This document shows, in pieces, positions 1-6,107 of a stretch of 8,401 nucleotides of DNA. The notes beneath the pieces are model-generated. The model saw nothing but the letters and a program-made list of their open reading frames with translations, ran no database searches and was not told where the DNA came from. The first letter of the stretch is position 1. The number at the start of each line of letters is the position of its first letter. This stretch comes from an uncultured Bacteroidota bacterium (GTDB taxonomy: Bacteria > Bacteroidota > Bacteroidia > Chitinophagales > Chitinophagaceae): the NCBI GenBank assembly GCA_946480675.1, contig CAMLKS010000085.1, positions 1 through 8,401 of the forward strand. The letters are read 5' to 3'. The translations under genes were made by a program, and so were the position numbers.

Positions 1-25
1 AGGTTATCATAGATTTAATAATTTT

Positions 26-838
26 ATGAAAAGTAAAATTATGAGAAAACCTACCGACCAATGTTTACTATGTAAGGCAGCGCAATCATCAAAAACAAAC
101 TCCCATATATTACCACGCTTCATATCTACTGGCTTCATGAAGCAAGCTGGAAAAGGAAACAAAGGATTTGAAATCGGAGGTGATAAACCTATAACAGTGC
201 AGGATTCGCCTAAGGAAGATTATATCTTATGCGACTCATGTGAGGCTTATTTTGCCGTACTAGAGGGGTATGCAGCTGGTTCATTTAAGAATTGGAAAGA
301 TAAAATTAAAGATGGTTCTTATTCAAAAAGAAAGATAGTAGATGATTTAGAAATTGTATCATGCAATTCAGCAAACCCTAATGCTGTACGGCTACTAATT
401 TACTCCATGTTTTGGAGAGCTGGTATTTCATCACATGGTATATTCAACGGGTATTCACCTCGGTCAGAATTGATGGAATCATTAAGGCAGATTTTGTTGT
501 TATATAAGAATCTTAATAGGGCTGCTCTCGATATTACAATTGAAAACAATCCTGTTCACATTTATCCAATAGGCATAACAACAATTGAAAATGTGACGGA
601 TGAATCTGCTGCTGTTTTAGCTGCAATTAATGACGGTAATCCATGTTCTTTAAATGTTGATAAATTTGGATTTCTACTTTTTGATAGTATTCAAGATGTT
701 CCAGTTGTGTTTAGAAACTTCACAAATAATGTTGCGAAGGATTGCCATTTCATGGTTTTATCTGAAACGCTTTGGCGTTCTGTTATGGTAACACGACCAC
801 TGCAAATTATAGCGGAACAACAAAAGCAGAATAACTAG
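26..838 (+). CDS. Zinc/HNH-like CxxC-SHILPRF-CxxCE protein, unknown function
   Basis: 270-residue protein without signal peptide or membrane segment, so probably cytoplasmic. The N-terminal third carries an ordered metal-binding signature: C13-x2-C16, then S26-H27-I-L-P30-R-F, then C69-x2-C72-E73, with a further E80. Two CxxC knuckles around an SHIxP-type histidine resemble HNH-like treble-clef domains found in many uncharacterised accessory and phage-associated proteins; that is recall of a pattern, not a database match. The remaining roughly 190 residues show no motif I recognise. An alternative start is the ATG at 41 (Met6); I kept 26 because it is the longest reading and nothing in the sequence separates them. 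The upstream region is cut by the window edge. The gene is visibly richer in A/T codons than the operon to its right, suggesting acquired DNA. Nuclease activity is only a possibility. Confidence 0.8.
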   Translation: MKSKIMRKPTDQCLLCKAAQSSKTNSHILPRFISTGFMKQAGKGNKGFEIGGDKPITVQDSPKEDYILCDSCEAYFAVLEGYAAGSFKNWKDKIKDGSYSKRKIVDDLEIVSCNSANPNAVRLLIYSMFWRAGISSHGIFNGYSPRSELMESLRQILLLYKNLNRAALDITIENNPVHIYPIGITTIENVTDESAAVLAAINDGNPCSLNVDKFGFLLFDSIQDVPVVFRNFTNNVAKDCHFMVLSETLWRSVMVTRPLQIIAEQQKQNN

Positions 839-894
839 TTTATCGATATGCACATTTGTGGATATTAATATGCTCTTGTGTTTTATTTTAAATG

Positions 895-902
895 TACATT
901 TG
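895..902 (+). promoter_or_regulatory. Bacteroidota -7 promoter box (TACATTTG)
   Basis: TACATTTG matches the Bacteroidota consensus TAnnTTTG exactly and lies 16 nt upstream of the ATG at 919. A CTTG at 875-878 could serve as the -33 element, but the 16-nt spacer is a little short. The box overlaps the upstream in-frame ATG at 892, which argues that translation begins at 919 instead. Confidence 0.5.
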
Positions 903-918
903 TATAAAAAAAAGTACA

Positions 919-1158
919 ATGACGCCAAAAGAATTAAAAGAGATTGCAGATAATGCATCAAAGAAAAATTTTGAAGAAATCTATGCACAATTGAAACTTT
1001 CTGCAGAGAAAGGTTATCATTCATGTGAATTCAAAGGTCTTCCAGAAGGTGTAGTTGAGCATCTTAAAAGTGCTGGCTTTATAGTGGAGCATGGGTTTAT
1101 GAATAACCTGCCTGGGTTGAGCACTAAGGACAAACAGTATACTGTAAAATTTAAGTAA
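919..1158 (+). CDS. Small protein of unknown function (79 aa)
   Basis: 79 residues from the ATG at 919. An in-frame ATG exists at 892, but it lies against an exact TAnnTTTG promoter box, so the transcript would start near or after it; the shorter reading is preferred. The product is lysine-rich and soluble. It has a helical first half (residues about 3-33), then an aromatic strand segment ending in a 'LKSAGFIVEHGF' stretch and a short C-terminal strand. This alpha plus beta layout with a 'GF-x-V' turn is common among small uncharacterised phage and island proteins, but I recognise no family. It follows the zinc/HNH-like gene by about 80 nt on the same strand, has its own candidate promoter and shares its AT-rich composition. 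It converges on the permease gene with only 8 nt between the stops and no obvious terminator hairpin. Confidence 0.65.
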   Translation: MTPKELKEIADNASKKNFEEIYAQLKLSAEKGYHSCEFKGLPEGVVEHLKSAGFIVEHGFMNNLPGLSTKDKQYTVKFK

Positions 1159-1166
1159 TAGCTATC

Positions 1167-2288
1167 TCACTCCCCCCTCACATCCAGCACATCCCGCAGT
1201 GCATTGCCTAAGATGTTGAAGGCATATACCAGCAGCATAATGGCGATGCCGGGGATGATGGCGAGGAAGGGGCGGTTGGTAAGCAGGAAGTTGTAGTGTT
1301 CTTTTATCATCAGTCCCCAGGAGGGTTGGGGTGGCTGCACGCCGATGCCCAGGAAGCTTAGGCCTGCCTCTATCAGTATGGCGGTGGCAAAGTTGCCGGC
1401 TGCTATTACCATGATGGGGCCTGCTATGTTGGGTAGTATATGGCGGAAGATGATGCGCATATCATTCAGCCCTAAAGCCTTGGCTGCGGTTATGTATTCC
1501 ATTTCCTTCAGCACCATTACCTGCCCGCGAATGAGCCTGGCAGCGCTTACCCACATCGTAAGTCCTATAGCTATGAATATCTCCCAGAAGCCTTTGCCAA
1601 TGGTAAGCGTAATGGCAAACACCAGCAACAGGGTAGGTATGGCCCATAGTATATTGATGACCCACATCACCATGTTATCTATCATCCCACCATAATAACC
1701 CGCTATAGAACCCAGCACTATGCCTATGGTAAGCGATAGCACCACGGCTACAATACCTACAGATATACTGACCCTTGCCCCTATTACTAAACGCGAGAGG
1801 ATATCCCTGCCATACCTATCTGTACCCAGGTGGAAAGTATAGGTTTGTAACTGGTGCTTTTCTATGTACTCCTGTTGTTGTGTTTGCGAGAGGTTTTGCT
1901 GGTCGGCAAGCAGTAGTTCTTTTAGTGGATACGTTAGTGTATCCTGCATACCCTCATCTATGTAATGATATACGGTGAGCCTATCGCCTGAGAACGCGTA
2001 GCTGTTTACGGGTATGGCTTTATACGGAGAAGGGGTACCACCAAACCACGAAGCCCAATTGCCATCTGCCTGCAGCGATACACTCTTGGGTATGAGCAGT
2101 AGTTTTTTACTAAAGCCCGGTGGCCTTGCGCCCAGCTCTACTATCATCCGATTGGCATAAGGCGTACGGTCGGGGATGAGCAGGTAGGCAAATACCGCCA
2201 CCATACAGGTGAGCAAGATGATACATACCGATATAGCTACCGATGGTTTGCGTAACAGTTTCCTTAAAATGCTATCCTCTTTCGCCAT
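1167..2288 (-). CDS. OppC/DppC-type peptide ABC transporter permease
   Basis: 373-residue inner-membrane permease of the dipeptide/oligopeptide ABC class. One N-terminal membrane helix (about residues 18-38) is followed by a long extracytoplasmic segment (about 40-150). Then comes the OppC hallmark 'LGTDRYGRDILSRL' (154-167), and four to five further helices between about 170 and 362. The cytoplasmic EAA loop that docks the ATPase is clear at about 265-287 (YITAAKALGLND...HILPN), and the C-terminus ends in the typical 'LRDVLDVRGE'. Typical OppC/DppC proteins are around 300 residues; the excess here is the extracytoplasmic loop. The start codon lies 2 nt after the stop of the M28 peptidase gene, so the two are surely co-transcribed. 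The partner permease, ATPases and binding protein are not in this window, so substrate is inferred from family and neighbour only. Confidence 0.93.
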   Translation of the reverse strand: MAKEDSILRKLLRKPSVAISVCIILLTCMVAVFAYLLIPDRTPYANRMIVELGARPPGFSKKLLLIPKSVSLQADGNWASWFGGTPSPYKAIPVNSYAFSGDRLTVYHYIDEGMQDTLTYPLKELLLADQQNLSQTQQQEYIEKHQLQTYTFHLGTDRYGRDILSRLVIGARVSISVGIVAVVLSLTIGIVLGSIAGYYGGMIDNMVMWVINILWAIPTLLLVFAITLTIGKGFWEIFIAIGLTMWVSAARLIRGQVMVLKEMEYITAAKALGLNDMRIIFRHILPNIAGPIMVIAAGNFATAILIEAGLSFLGIGVQPPQPSWGLMIKEHYNFLLTNRPFLAIIPGIAIMLLVYAFNILGNALRDVLDVRGE

Positions 2289-2290
2289 AA

Positions 2291-3655
2291 TTACAGCCCG
2301 TGCGTACTCACAAGGTACACCAGTCCGGCTAATGTTACAGCACCCAGTTTCAGTTCGCGGTGGTTTACCTGTTCAAATACATCATTGCGGGTATGGTGCA
2401 GGTCGAAATAGCGCTGCGGGTCGGGTAGGAGGCCGGCTACGGGTACGCCCTGCCTTTGCAGCAGGCTGATGTCCACACCACCTTCTTCATGCTCAAAATC
2501 GTACACGCCATATGGGTAGAATAGCTTGCGGTAAGCCAGTATCTTTTCTTTCTTCTCAGGTTTCATATCCAGCCCTATACCCCGTGGCGAGAAACCACCG
2601 GCATCGCTTTCTATAGCCAGTATATGGTTCTCCTTCCTTGCTTTGGCACTATCGGCATAGGCATAGCCACCTTTCACACCGTTCTCTTCGTTCATAAACA
2701 GTACGGCACGTATGGTATATTTCGGGCGGATGCCAAGTGCTTTCAGGGTACGTACTACCTCTATACTCTGCACACAGCCGGCACCATCGTCATGTGCACC
2801 TTCACCTACATCCCACGAGTCGAGGTGGCCGCTAACGACTACTATCTTTTCCGGTTGTTCGGTACCTGTTATTTCGCCTATCACATTGTAAGAGCGTACC
2901 ATACCCAGCATCTTGCAGGTAGAGTTTATCTCGGCACTCACACCACCTTTCCTGCATTCTTTTTCCAGCAGGTTGGCCGTCATGTTGCCCACGGCTACGG
3001 CAGGTATGGGCTTCACGGTATCGGCATAACGCATAGAGCCGGTATGCGGGTGGTCGTCTTCACCGGTAGATACCGAGCGGATGATAACACCCGCAGCACC
3101 TTTGGCAGCAGCTACATTGGGTGCCAGCCAGCGATACTTACCGGCATCGCCATACCCTTCGAAGGTATTGATGATATCCTGCCTGAAACGGTAGTTGAAG
3201 AAGATAATATTACCTTTTATATCTTTTGTATCCAGCTTGTTGAATTCATCTATATCATTCACCATCACCACGGGTGCCTGCATGGGCTTGCCTTCGGTAC
3301 CCACCGTATTGCCTATAGATAGCATGGGCACTTCTTTAAAACCCTTATCACCTTTGAAGCGAAGGCTTAGTTTTTCCTGTCCGCGTACCCAGTGCGGCAC
3401 ATCTACAGGTTGCAGCCATACCTTATCGGCACCGGCTTGTTCCAGTGCTTTTTGTCCCCACTTTACAGCCTCGGCAGCTTGTGGCGTACCGCTCAGGCGG
3501 TGGCCTATGGTCTTGCACAATACCCGCAGGTTCTCATAACAAGTACCATTCAGCATAATCTCATCGGCTATGCGTTTGAACATTACAGAATCGCTTTGTG
3601 CCTGTGTATGCAGGCATGCACAGCAAAGTGCAGCCGTCAGCAGTTTCACCTTCAT
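2291..3655 (-). CDS. Exported M28-family zinc metallopeptidase (carboxypeptidase Q-like)
   Basis: 454 residues. A signal peptide (basic start MKVK, hydrophobic core to about residue 15, likely cleavage after TQA or TQAQ) sends it to the periplasm or outside. A PA-like insert spans about 125-230. The catalytic domain follows with a full di-zinc set: H277 and D279 in GHLDSWD, bridging D289 in GAHDDGAG, general base E323 and ligand E324 in MNEENG, D351 in ESDAG, and H420/H421 in DLHHTRND. No key residue is missing, so the enzyme should be active. Order and spacing fit the M28B carboxypeptidase Q-type branch, which removes residues from small peptides; exact specificity cannot be read from sequence. 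It is the first gene of an operon with the OppC-type permease downstream, suggesting peptide digestion coupled to import. A weak AT-rich promoter (minus-strand TATATTTTT) lies just upstream. Confidence 0.93.
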   Translation of the reverse strand: MKVKLLTAALCCACLHTQAQSDSVMFKRIADEIMLNGTCYENLRVLCKTIGHRLSGTPQAAEAVKWGQKALEQAGADKVWLQPVDVPHWVRGQEKLSLRFKGDKGFKEVPMLSIGNTVGTEGKPMQAPVVMVNDIDEFNKLDTKDIKGNIIFFNYRFRQDIINTFEGYGDAGKYRWLAPNVAAAKGAAGVIIRSVSTGEDDHPHTGSMRYADTVKPIPAVAVGNMTANLLEKECRKGGVSAEINSTCKMLGMVRSYNVIGEITGTEQPEKIVVVSGHLDSWDVGEGAHDDGAGCVQSIEVVRTLKALGIRPKYTIRAVLFMNEENGVKGGYAYADSAKARKENHILAIESDAGGFSPRGIGLDMKPEKKEKILAYRKLFYPYGVYDFEHEEGGVDISLLQRQGVPVAGLLPDPQRYFDLHHTRNDVFEQVNHRELKLGAVTLAGLVYLVSTHGL

Positions 3656-3724
3656 TTCATAAAAATATAAAAAGCTTAACTATCGGCAGGGGTATTTAAG
3701 GTGGTAATTTGCAGGGCATTACAT

Positions 3725-3732
3725 TATATTTG
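3725..3732 (+). promoter_or_regulatory. Bacteroidota -7 promoter box (TATATTTG)
   Basis: TATATTTG fits TAnnTTTG exactly and ends 26 nt before the ATG at 3759, in the divergent intergenic region shared with the M28 peptidase operon. The nearest TTTG upstream (3708-3711) is only 13 nt away, short for a -33 element, so that half remains unassigned. Confidence 0.5.
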
Positions 3733-3758
3733 TACCTACACGCATTAAGAAAATACGC

Positions 3759-4073
3759 ATGAACAAGACATTTACCCTTCTGACTTTGGCTACGGCTACA
3801 TTCCTTTTTGCCCAGTGCAGCACTAAAAAAGCAGCTACCACACCTGCACCATCTACTACCGCTGTAGAAAAGCATTATAGCGAAGCCGAACTGGCCGAGG
3901 GTAAAACCATATGGCAGGAAAAATGCAACAAATGCCACAAGCTATACCTGCCGGAATCGCACACGGCAGCCAAGTGGAACCCGATACTGACGCGTATGAC
4001 CAAAAAAGCCAAGCTGGATGACCAGCAGGCAGGGCTGGTACGTGCCTATGTGCTGGCAAATGCCAAAAACTAA
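3759..4073 (+). CDS. Small c-type cytochrome, probable lipoprotein
   Basis: 104 residues. An N-terminal hydrophobic leader ends in 'LFAQC', with C20 the likely lipidated cysteine; Q at -1 is less usual than G/A/S, so lipidation is probable rather than certain. A Ser/Thr/Ala/Pro-rich linker (about 21-36) follows. The single haem-binding motif is C56-N-K-C59-H60, and M80 in 'ILTRMTKKAKL' is well placed as the sixth haem-iron ligand, as in small class I and DHC-like cytochromes. The residue set W73-x2-I-L-x2-M and the short C-terminal helix (about 88-100) complete a minimal fold. It would carry electrons at the periplasmic face of a membrane; partner oxidase or dehydrogenase is not in the window. 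It has its own candidate promoter and is transcribed towards bshA, separated by about 100 nt with a repeat-rich hairpin, so co-transcription is uncertain. Confidence 0.88.
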   Translation: MNKTFTLLTLATATFLFAQCSTKKAATTPAPSTTAVEKHYSEAELAEGKTIWQEKCNKCHKLYLPESHTAAKWNPILTRMTKKAKLDDQQAGLVRAYVLANAKN

Positions 4074-4103
4074 TAAGTAACTGCCCGGTAATATACCTAT
4101 TGT

Positions 4104-4140
4104 AAAAGCTTATCGGTAAGATAATTATCGGTAAGCTTAT
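4104..4140 (+). repeat. Direct and inverted repeat before bshA
   Basis: TTATCGGTAAG occurs twice, at 4110-4120 and 4125-4135. The pair is flanked by a perfect inverted repeat AAGCTTA (4106-4112) / TAAGCTT (4132-4138), and each direct copy is itself a small dyad (CTTA-TCGG-TAAG). It could be a terminator-like hairpin for the cytochrome gene or a tandem operator for bshA. The T-run expected after an intrinsic terminator is weak. Confidence 0.55.
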
Positions 4141-4146
4141 TTATTG

Positions 4147-4154
4147 GATATTTG
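4147..4154 (+). promoter_or_regulatory. Possible -7 promoter box for bshA (GATATTTG)
   Basis: GATATTTG differs from TAnnTTTG at the first base and sits 23 nt upstream of the ATG at 4178. No convincing -33 element is visible, so this is a weak call. If used, it would place the transcript start close to or after the GTG at 4157, favouring the ATG as start. Confidence 0.3.
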
Positions 4155-4177
4155 CGGTGATAATTAAGGACGGATTA

Positions 4178-5317
4178 ATGAAAATAGGTATTGTTTGTTA
4201 CCCTACCTTTGGTGGTAGCGGGGTATTGGCTACAGAACTGGGCATGGCACTTTCTGCCAAAGGGCACGAGGTGCATTTTATTACTTACCAGCAACCGGTA
4301 AGGCTCAATTTCCACCCCAATATCTATTACCACGAGGTGACGGTACCTACCTATCCTTTGTTCGATTTTCCCCCTTATGAAACGGCACTTACCAGCACCA
4401 TGGTACACGTTATCATGAATAACGAGCTGGATTTGCTGCACGTACACTACGCCATTCCACACGCATCGGCAGCCTATTTTGCCCGGCAGATACTGAAGAA
4501 AGCAGGACGTGATATACCATACATCACTACGCTGCACGGTACGGATATAACCCTGGTGGGTAAAGACCAGACCTATGCACCGGTGGTTACTTTTTCTATC
4601 AATGAATCGGATGCGATAACGGCGGTATCCAGCAACCTGCGCGATGAAACCTACAAGCATTTTAAGATAGAGAAAGAGATACAGGTAATACCCAACTTTG
4701 TAGATACCGACAGGTTTCAGCACAGCAATAAGCAGCACTTTAAAACCATGCTGGCACCCAATGGCGAGCGCATCCTTGCGCACGTTTCCAACTTTAGGAA
4801 GGTGAAAAGGGTAGAAGATGTGATAAGCGTATTCCAGAAGGTGAATGCCCAGATACCATCTAAGCTATTGATGATAGGCGATGGCCCCGAAAGGCAGAAT
4901 GCCGAAGAACTATGCCGTACGCTGCCTATGTGCCACGATATACGCTTCTTAGGTAAGCAGGAGCAGGTGGACGAGATACTGAGCATTACCGACCTGTTTA
5001 TACTACCATCCCAATACGAGAGTTTTGGATTGAGTGCGCTGGAAGCAATGGCTTGCGGTGTGCCTGTGATATCTACCAATGCAGGCGGACTGCCCGAGAT
5101 AAACGTACAGGGCAAAACAGGCTACCTGAGCGATGTAGGCGATGTAGATGATATGGCTAAACACGCCATACACATACTAAGCAGCGACGACAGGCTGAAG
5201 GAATTTAAGCACGCAGCTATAGAGCATGCCCGCACCTTTAGCCGTGCACGCATCATACCCCTGTACGAGCAGCTGTATGATAACGTGCTGGCCAACTATA
5301 AAACGGTGGTGGAATAA
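4178..5317 (+). CDS. bshA: N-acetyl-alpha-D-glucosaminyl L-malate synthase BshA
   Basis: 379-residue GT4-family glycosyltransferase, first enzyme of bacillithiol synthesis: it joins GlcNAc from UDP-GlcNAc to L-malate in the cytoplasm. The N-terminus MKIGIVCYPTFGGSG is characteristic of BshA, with the glycine-rich loop at 12-15. Other signatures are HGTD at 120-123, the 'NFRKVKR' phosphate-contact segment at 205-211, GDGPE at 234-238, and the GT-B retaining-enzyme pair E281-x7-E289 in 'ESFGLSALEAMACG'. Length matches the family. A reading from the GTG at 4157 adds seven residues (MIIKDGL), but the family begins at the ATG at 4178, so that start was chosen. BshB and BshC are not in the window. 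It converges with the AhpD-like gene, only 9 nt apart. Confidence 0.96.
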   Translation: MKIGIVCYPTFGGSGVLATELGMALSAKGHEVHFITYQQPVRLNFHPNIYYHEVTVPTYPLFDFPPYETALTSTMVHVIMNNELDLLHVHYAIPHASAAYFARQILKKAGRDIPYITTLHGTDITLVGKDQTYAPVVTFSINESDAITAVSSNLRDETYKHFKIEKEIQVIPNFVDTDRFQHSNKQHFKTMLAPNGERILAHVSNFRKVKRVEDVISVFQKVNAQIPSKLLMIGDGPERQNAEELCRTLPMCHDIRFLGKQEQVDEILSITDLFILPSQYESFGLSALEAMACGVPVISTNAGGLPEINVQGKTGYLSDVGDVDDMAKHAIHILSSDDRLKEFKHAAIEHARTFSRARIIPLYEQLYDNVLANYKTVVE

Positions 5318-5326
5318 TCCCTTTGC

Positions 5327-5671
5327 TTACTGGTTCTGCAATTCCTCCCAATACTCTGCTGCACGGCGGGTGTGGGGTATTACGATGGTGCCGCCTACTA
5401 TATTGGCTACGGCAAATATCTCGTACATCTCATCGGTAGTGATGCCTTCATCATGGCATTTACCCAGGTGATATTTTATACAATCATCGCAGCGCAGTAC
5501 CATGCTGGCTACAAGGCCCAGCATTTCTTTGGTCTTTACAGGCAGTGCGCCTTCGGCATAGGTATTGGTATCGAGGTTGAAGAGGCGGTTGATAACTTTG
5601 TTCTGCTTGCTGAGTATCACATCATTCATCTTAGCGCGATACTCGTTGAATTCCTGTACCTGGTTGCTCAT
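5327..5671 (-). CDS. AhpD/carboxymuconolactone decarboxylase-like CxxC protein
   Basis: 114-residue all-helical protein with the AhpD-type active site E49-x11-C61-x2-C64-x3-H68 (MVLRCDDCIKYHLG). The glutamate, both cysteines and the histidine are spaced as in AhpD, where the CxxC pair reduces a peroxiredoxin and the Glu/His relay tunes the cysteines. 'EGITTDEMYEIFAVANIVGG' (75-94) is the usual second half of the CMD fold. The CxxC points to thiol-disulfide or peroxidase chemistry and not lactone decarboxylation, but the physiological substrate is unknown. No signal peptide, so cytoplasmic. The start at 5671 is supported by an exact TACATTTG box 20 nt upstream on the minus strand. It faces bshA tail to tail; a link to bacillithiol redox is attractive but is inference from position only. 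Confidence 0.93.
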   Translation of the reverse strand: MSNQVQEFNEYRAKMNDVILSKQNKVINRLFNLDTNTYAEGALPVKTKEMLGLVASMVLRCDDCIKYHLGKCHDEGITTDEMYEIFAVANIVGGTIVIPHTRRAAEYWEELQNQ

Positions 5672-5691
5672 CTCTTTTTATGTTTAATTGC

Positions 5692-5699
5692 CAAATGTA
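5692..5699 (-). promoter_or_regulatory. Bacteroidota -7 promoter box (TACATTTG, minus strand)
   Basis: The minus strand reads TACATTTG, an exact TAnnTTTG, 20 nt upstream of the AhpD-like start codon. No TTG-type -33 element is present at the expected distance. Confidence 0.5.
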
Positions 5700-5739
5700 G
5701 TGCAAGAATGCATGTGTTGATACACTACGCAACTTCATT

Positions 5740-5778
5740 TTGCGAGGTTGCTTCCTGCTTCGTGCCTCGCAGTCGCAA
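5740..5778. repeat. REP-like intergenic palindrome
   Basis: A GC-rich dyad in an AT-rich gap. TGCGAGG (5741-5747) pairs with CCTCGCA (5765-5771), and alternatively TTGCGA (5740-5745) pairs with TCGCAA (5773-5778). The minus strand reads 'CATTGCGACTGCGAGGCACG' followed by an AAGC-rich stretch. From general knowledge this wording resembles the dispersed 'CATTGCGAGGCACGAAGC' repeats of Bacteroidota and other genomes. Only one copy lies in the window, so dispersal cannot be shown here. It is followed by an A/T tract (about 5797-5813). Confidence 0.65.
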
Positions 5779-5844
5779 TGACGTGCGCGAGGGGAGAAAA
5801 AAATATTTTTTTTGTTATTATCAAAATACACGTAATATTGCTAT

Positions 5845-6015
5845 GTAAATTTACGGCGGTGGGTAAGACACGAACCCGCCATTTATCCTAAGAGCCAGTG
5901 TTGAAAGTACGGTGCTGACTTGTAACAGCATGAACGGGTGACGACCCTACCCAATATACGTCGCAAGGTCTACACGCCCTTACCCAAAGTGTTTTACAGG
6001 CAACAGTTACGTTGC
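5845..6015. other. Structured gene-free segment, possible non-coding RNA or replication/attachment region
   Basis: The gap 5672-6107 has no credible gene; this part is dense in inverted repeats. In order: the perfect palindrome GTAAATTTAC (5845-5854); a 7-bp stem GGTGGGT / ACCCGCC (5858-5864 with 5874-5880, one G-T pair, 9-nt loop); TGCTG-ACTTGTAA-CAGCA (5913-5930); GGGT-GACG-ACCC (5936-5947); and GCAAC-AGTTAC-GTTGC (6000-6015). A longer-range perfect 8-bp pair, TGGGTAAG (5860-5867) with CTTACCCA (5979-5986), encloses most of it. The 5915-5929 arm resembles a tRNA-Thr(UGU) anticodon arm lacking one base, but no complete cloverleaf can be built. Strand is undetermined. The rest of the gap (6016-6107) is AT-rich leader for the ATPase gene. 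Confidence 0.45.
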
Positions 6016-6107
6016 AATATTTCATTGTATTTATTGTTTAAACCTTTTCAGTAACCATTGGGAGGGATAAAAAAACGCATATCCTGTTCCAATAAAATCA
6101 CCATTTT

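Noticed and set aside
1..10. The first ten bases (AGGTTATCAT) recur exactly at 1011-1020, hinting at a duplicated small gene left of the window.
   Set aside because: Similarity stops after 10 bases and the left side is cut off; too short to support a duplication.
2624..3322. Long + strand open frame opposite the M28 peptidase.
   Set aside because: Translation is low-complexity in Tyr/His/Phe and lies wholly antisense to a gene with all catalytic residues; a shadow frame.
4157..4177. GTG start giving BshA a seven-residue extension.
   Set aside because: The family begins with MKIGIV at the ATG at 4178, and the GTG lies directly behind a possible -7 box.
4175..4783. Long minus-strand open frame opposite bshA.
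   Set aside because: Antisense to a certain gene, no recognisable motif.
5797..5813. A-run followed by T-run as an intrinsic terminator after the REP-like dyad.
   Set aside because: No + strand gene ends just upstream, and on the minus strand it precedes rather than follows the AhpD-like gene.
5372..5848. Open frames on both strands crossing the AhpD-like gene and the REP-like palindrome.
   Set aside because: One is antisense to the CxxC protein; the other translates the palindrome into a CDCEARSRK-type peptide typical of non-coding repeats.
5860..5952. A canonical tRNA on the + strand using TGGGTA/TACCCA as acceptor stem.
   Set aside because: No proper D arm or T loop, the anticodon arm lacks a base and the length is too great; kept only as a structured segment.
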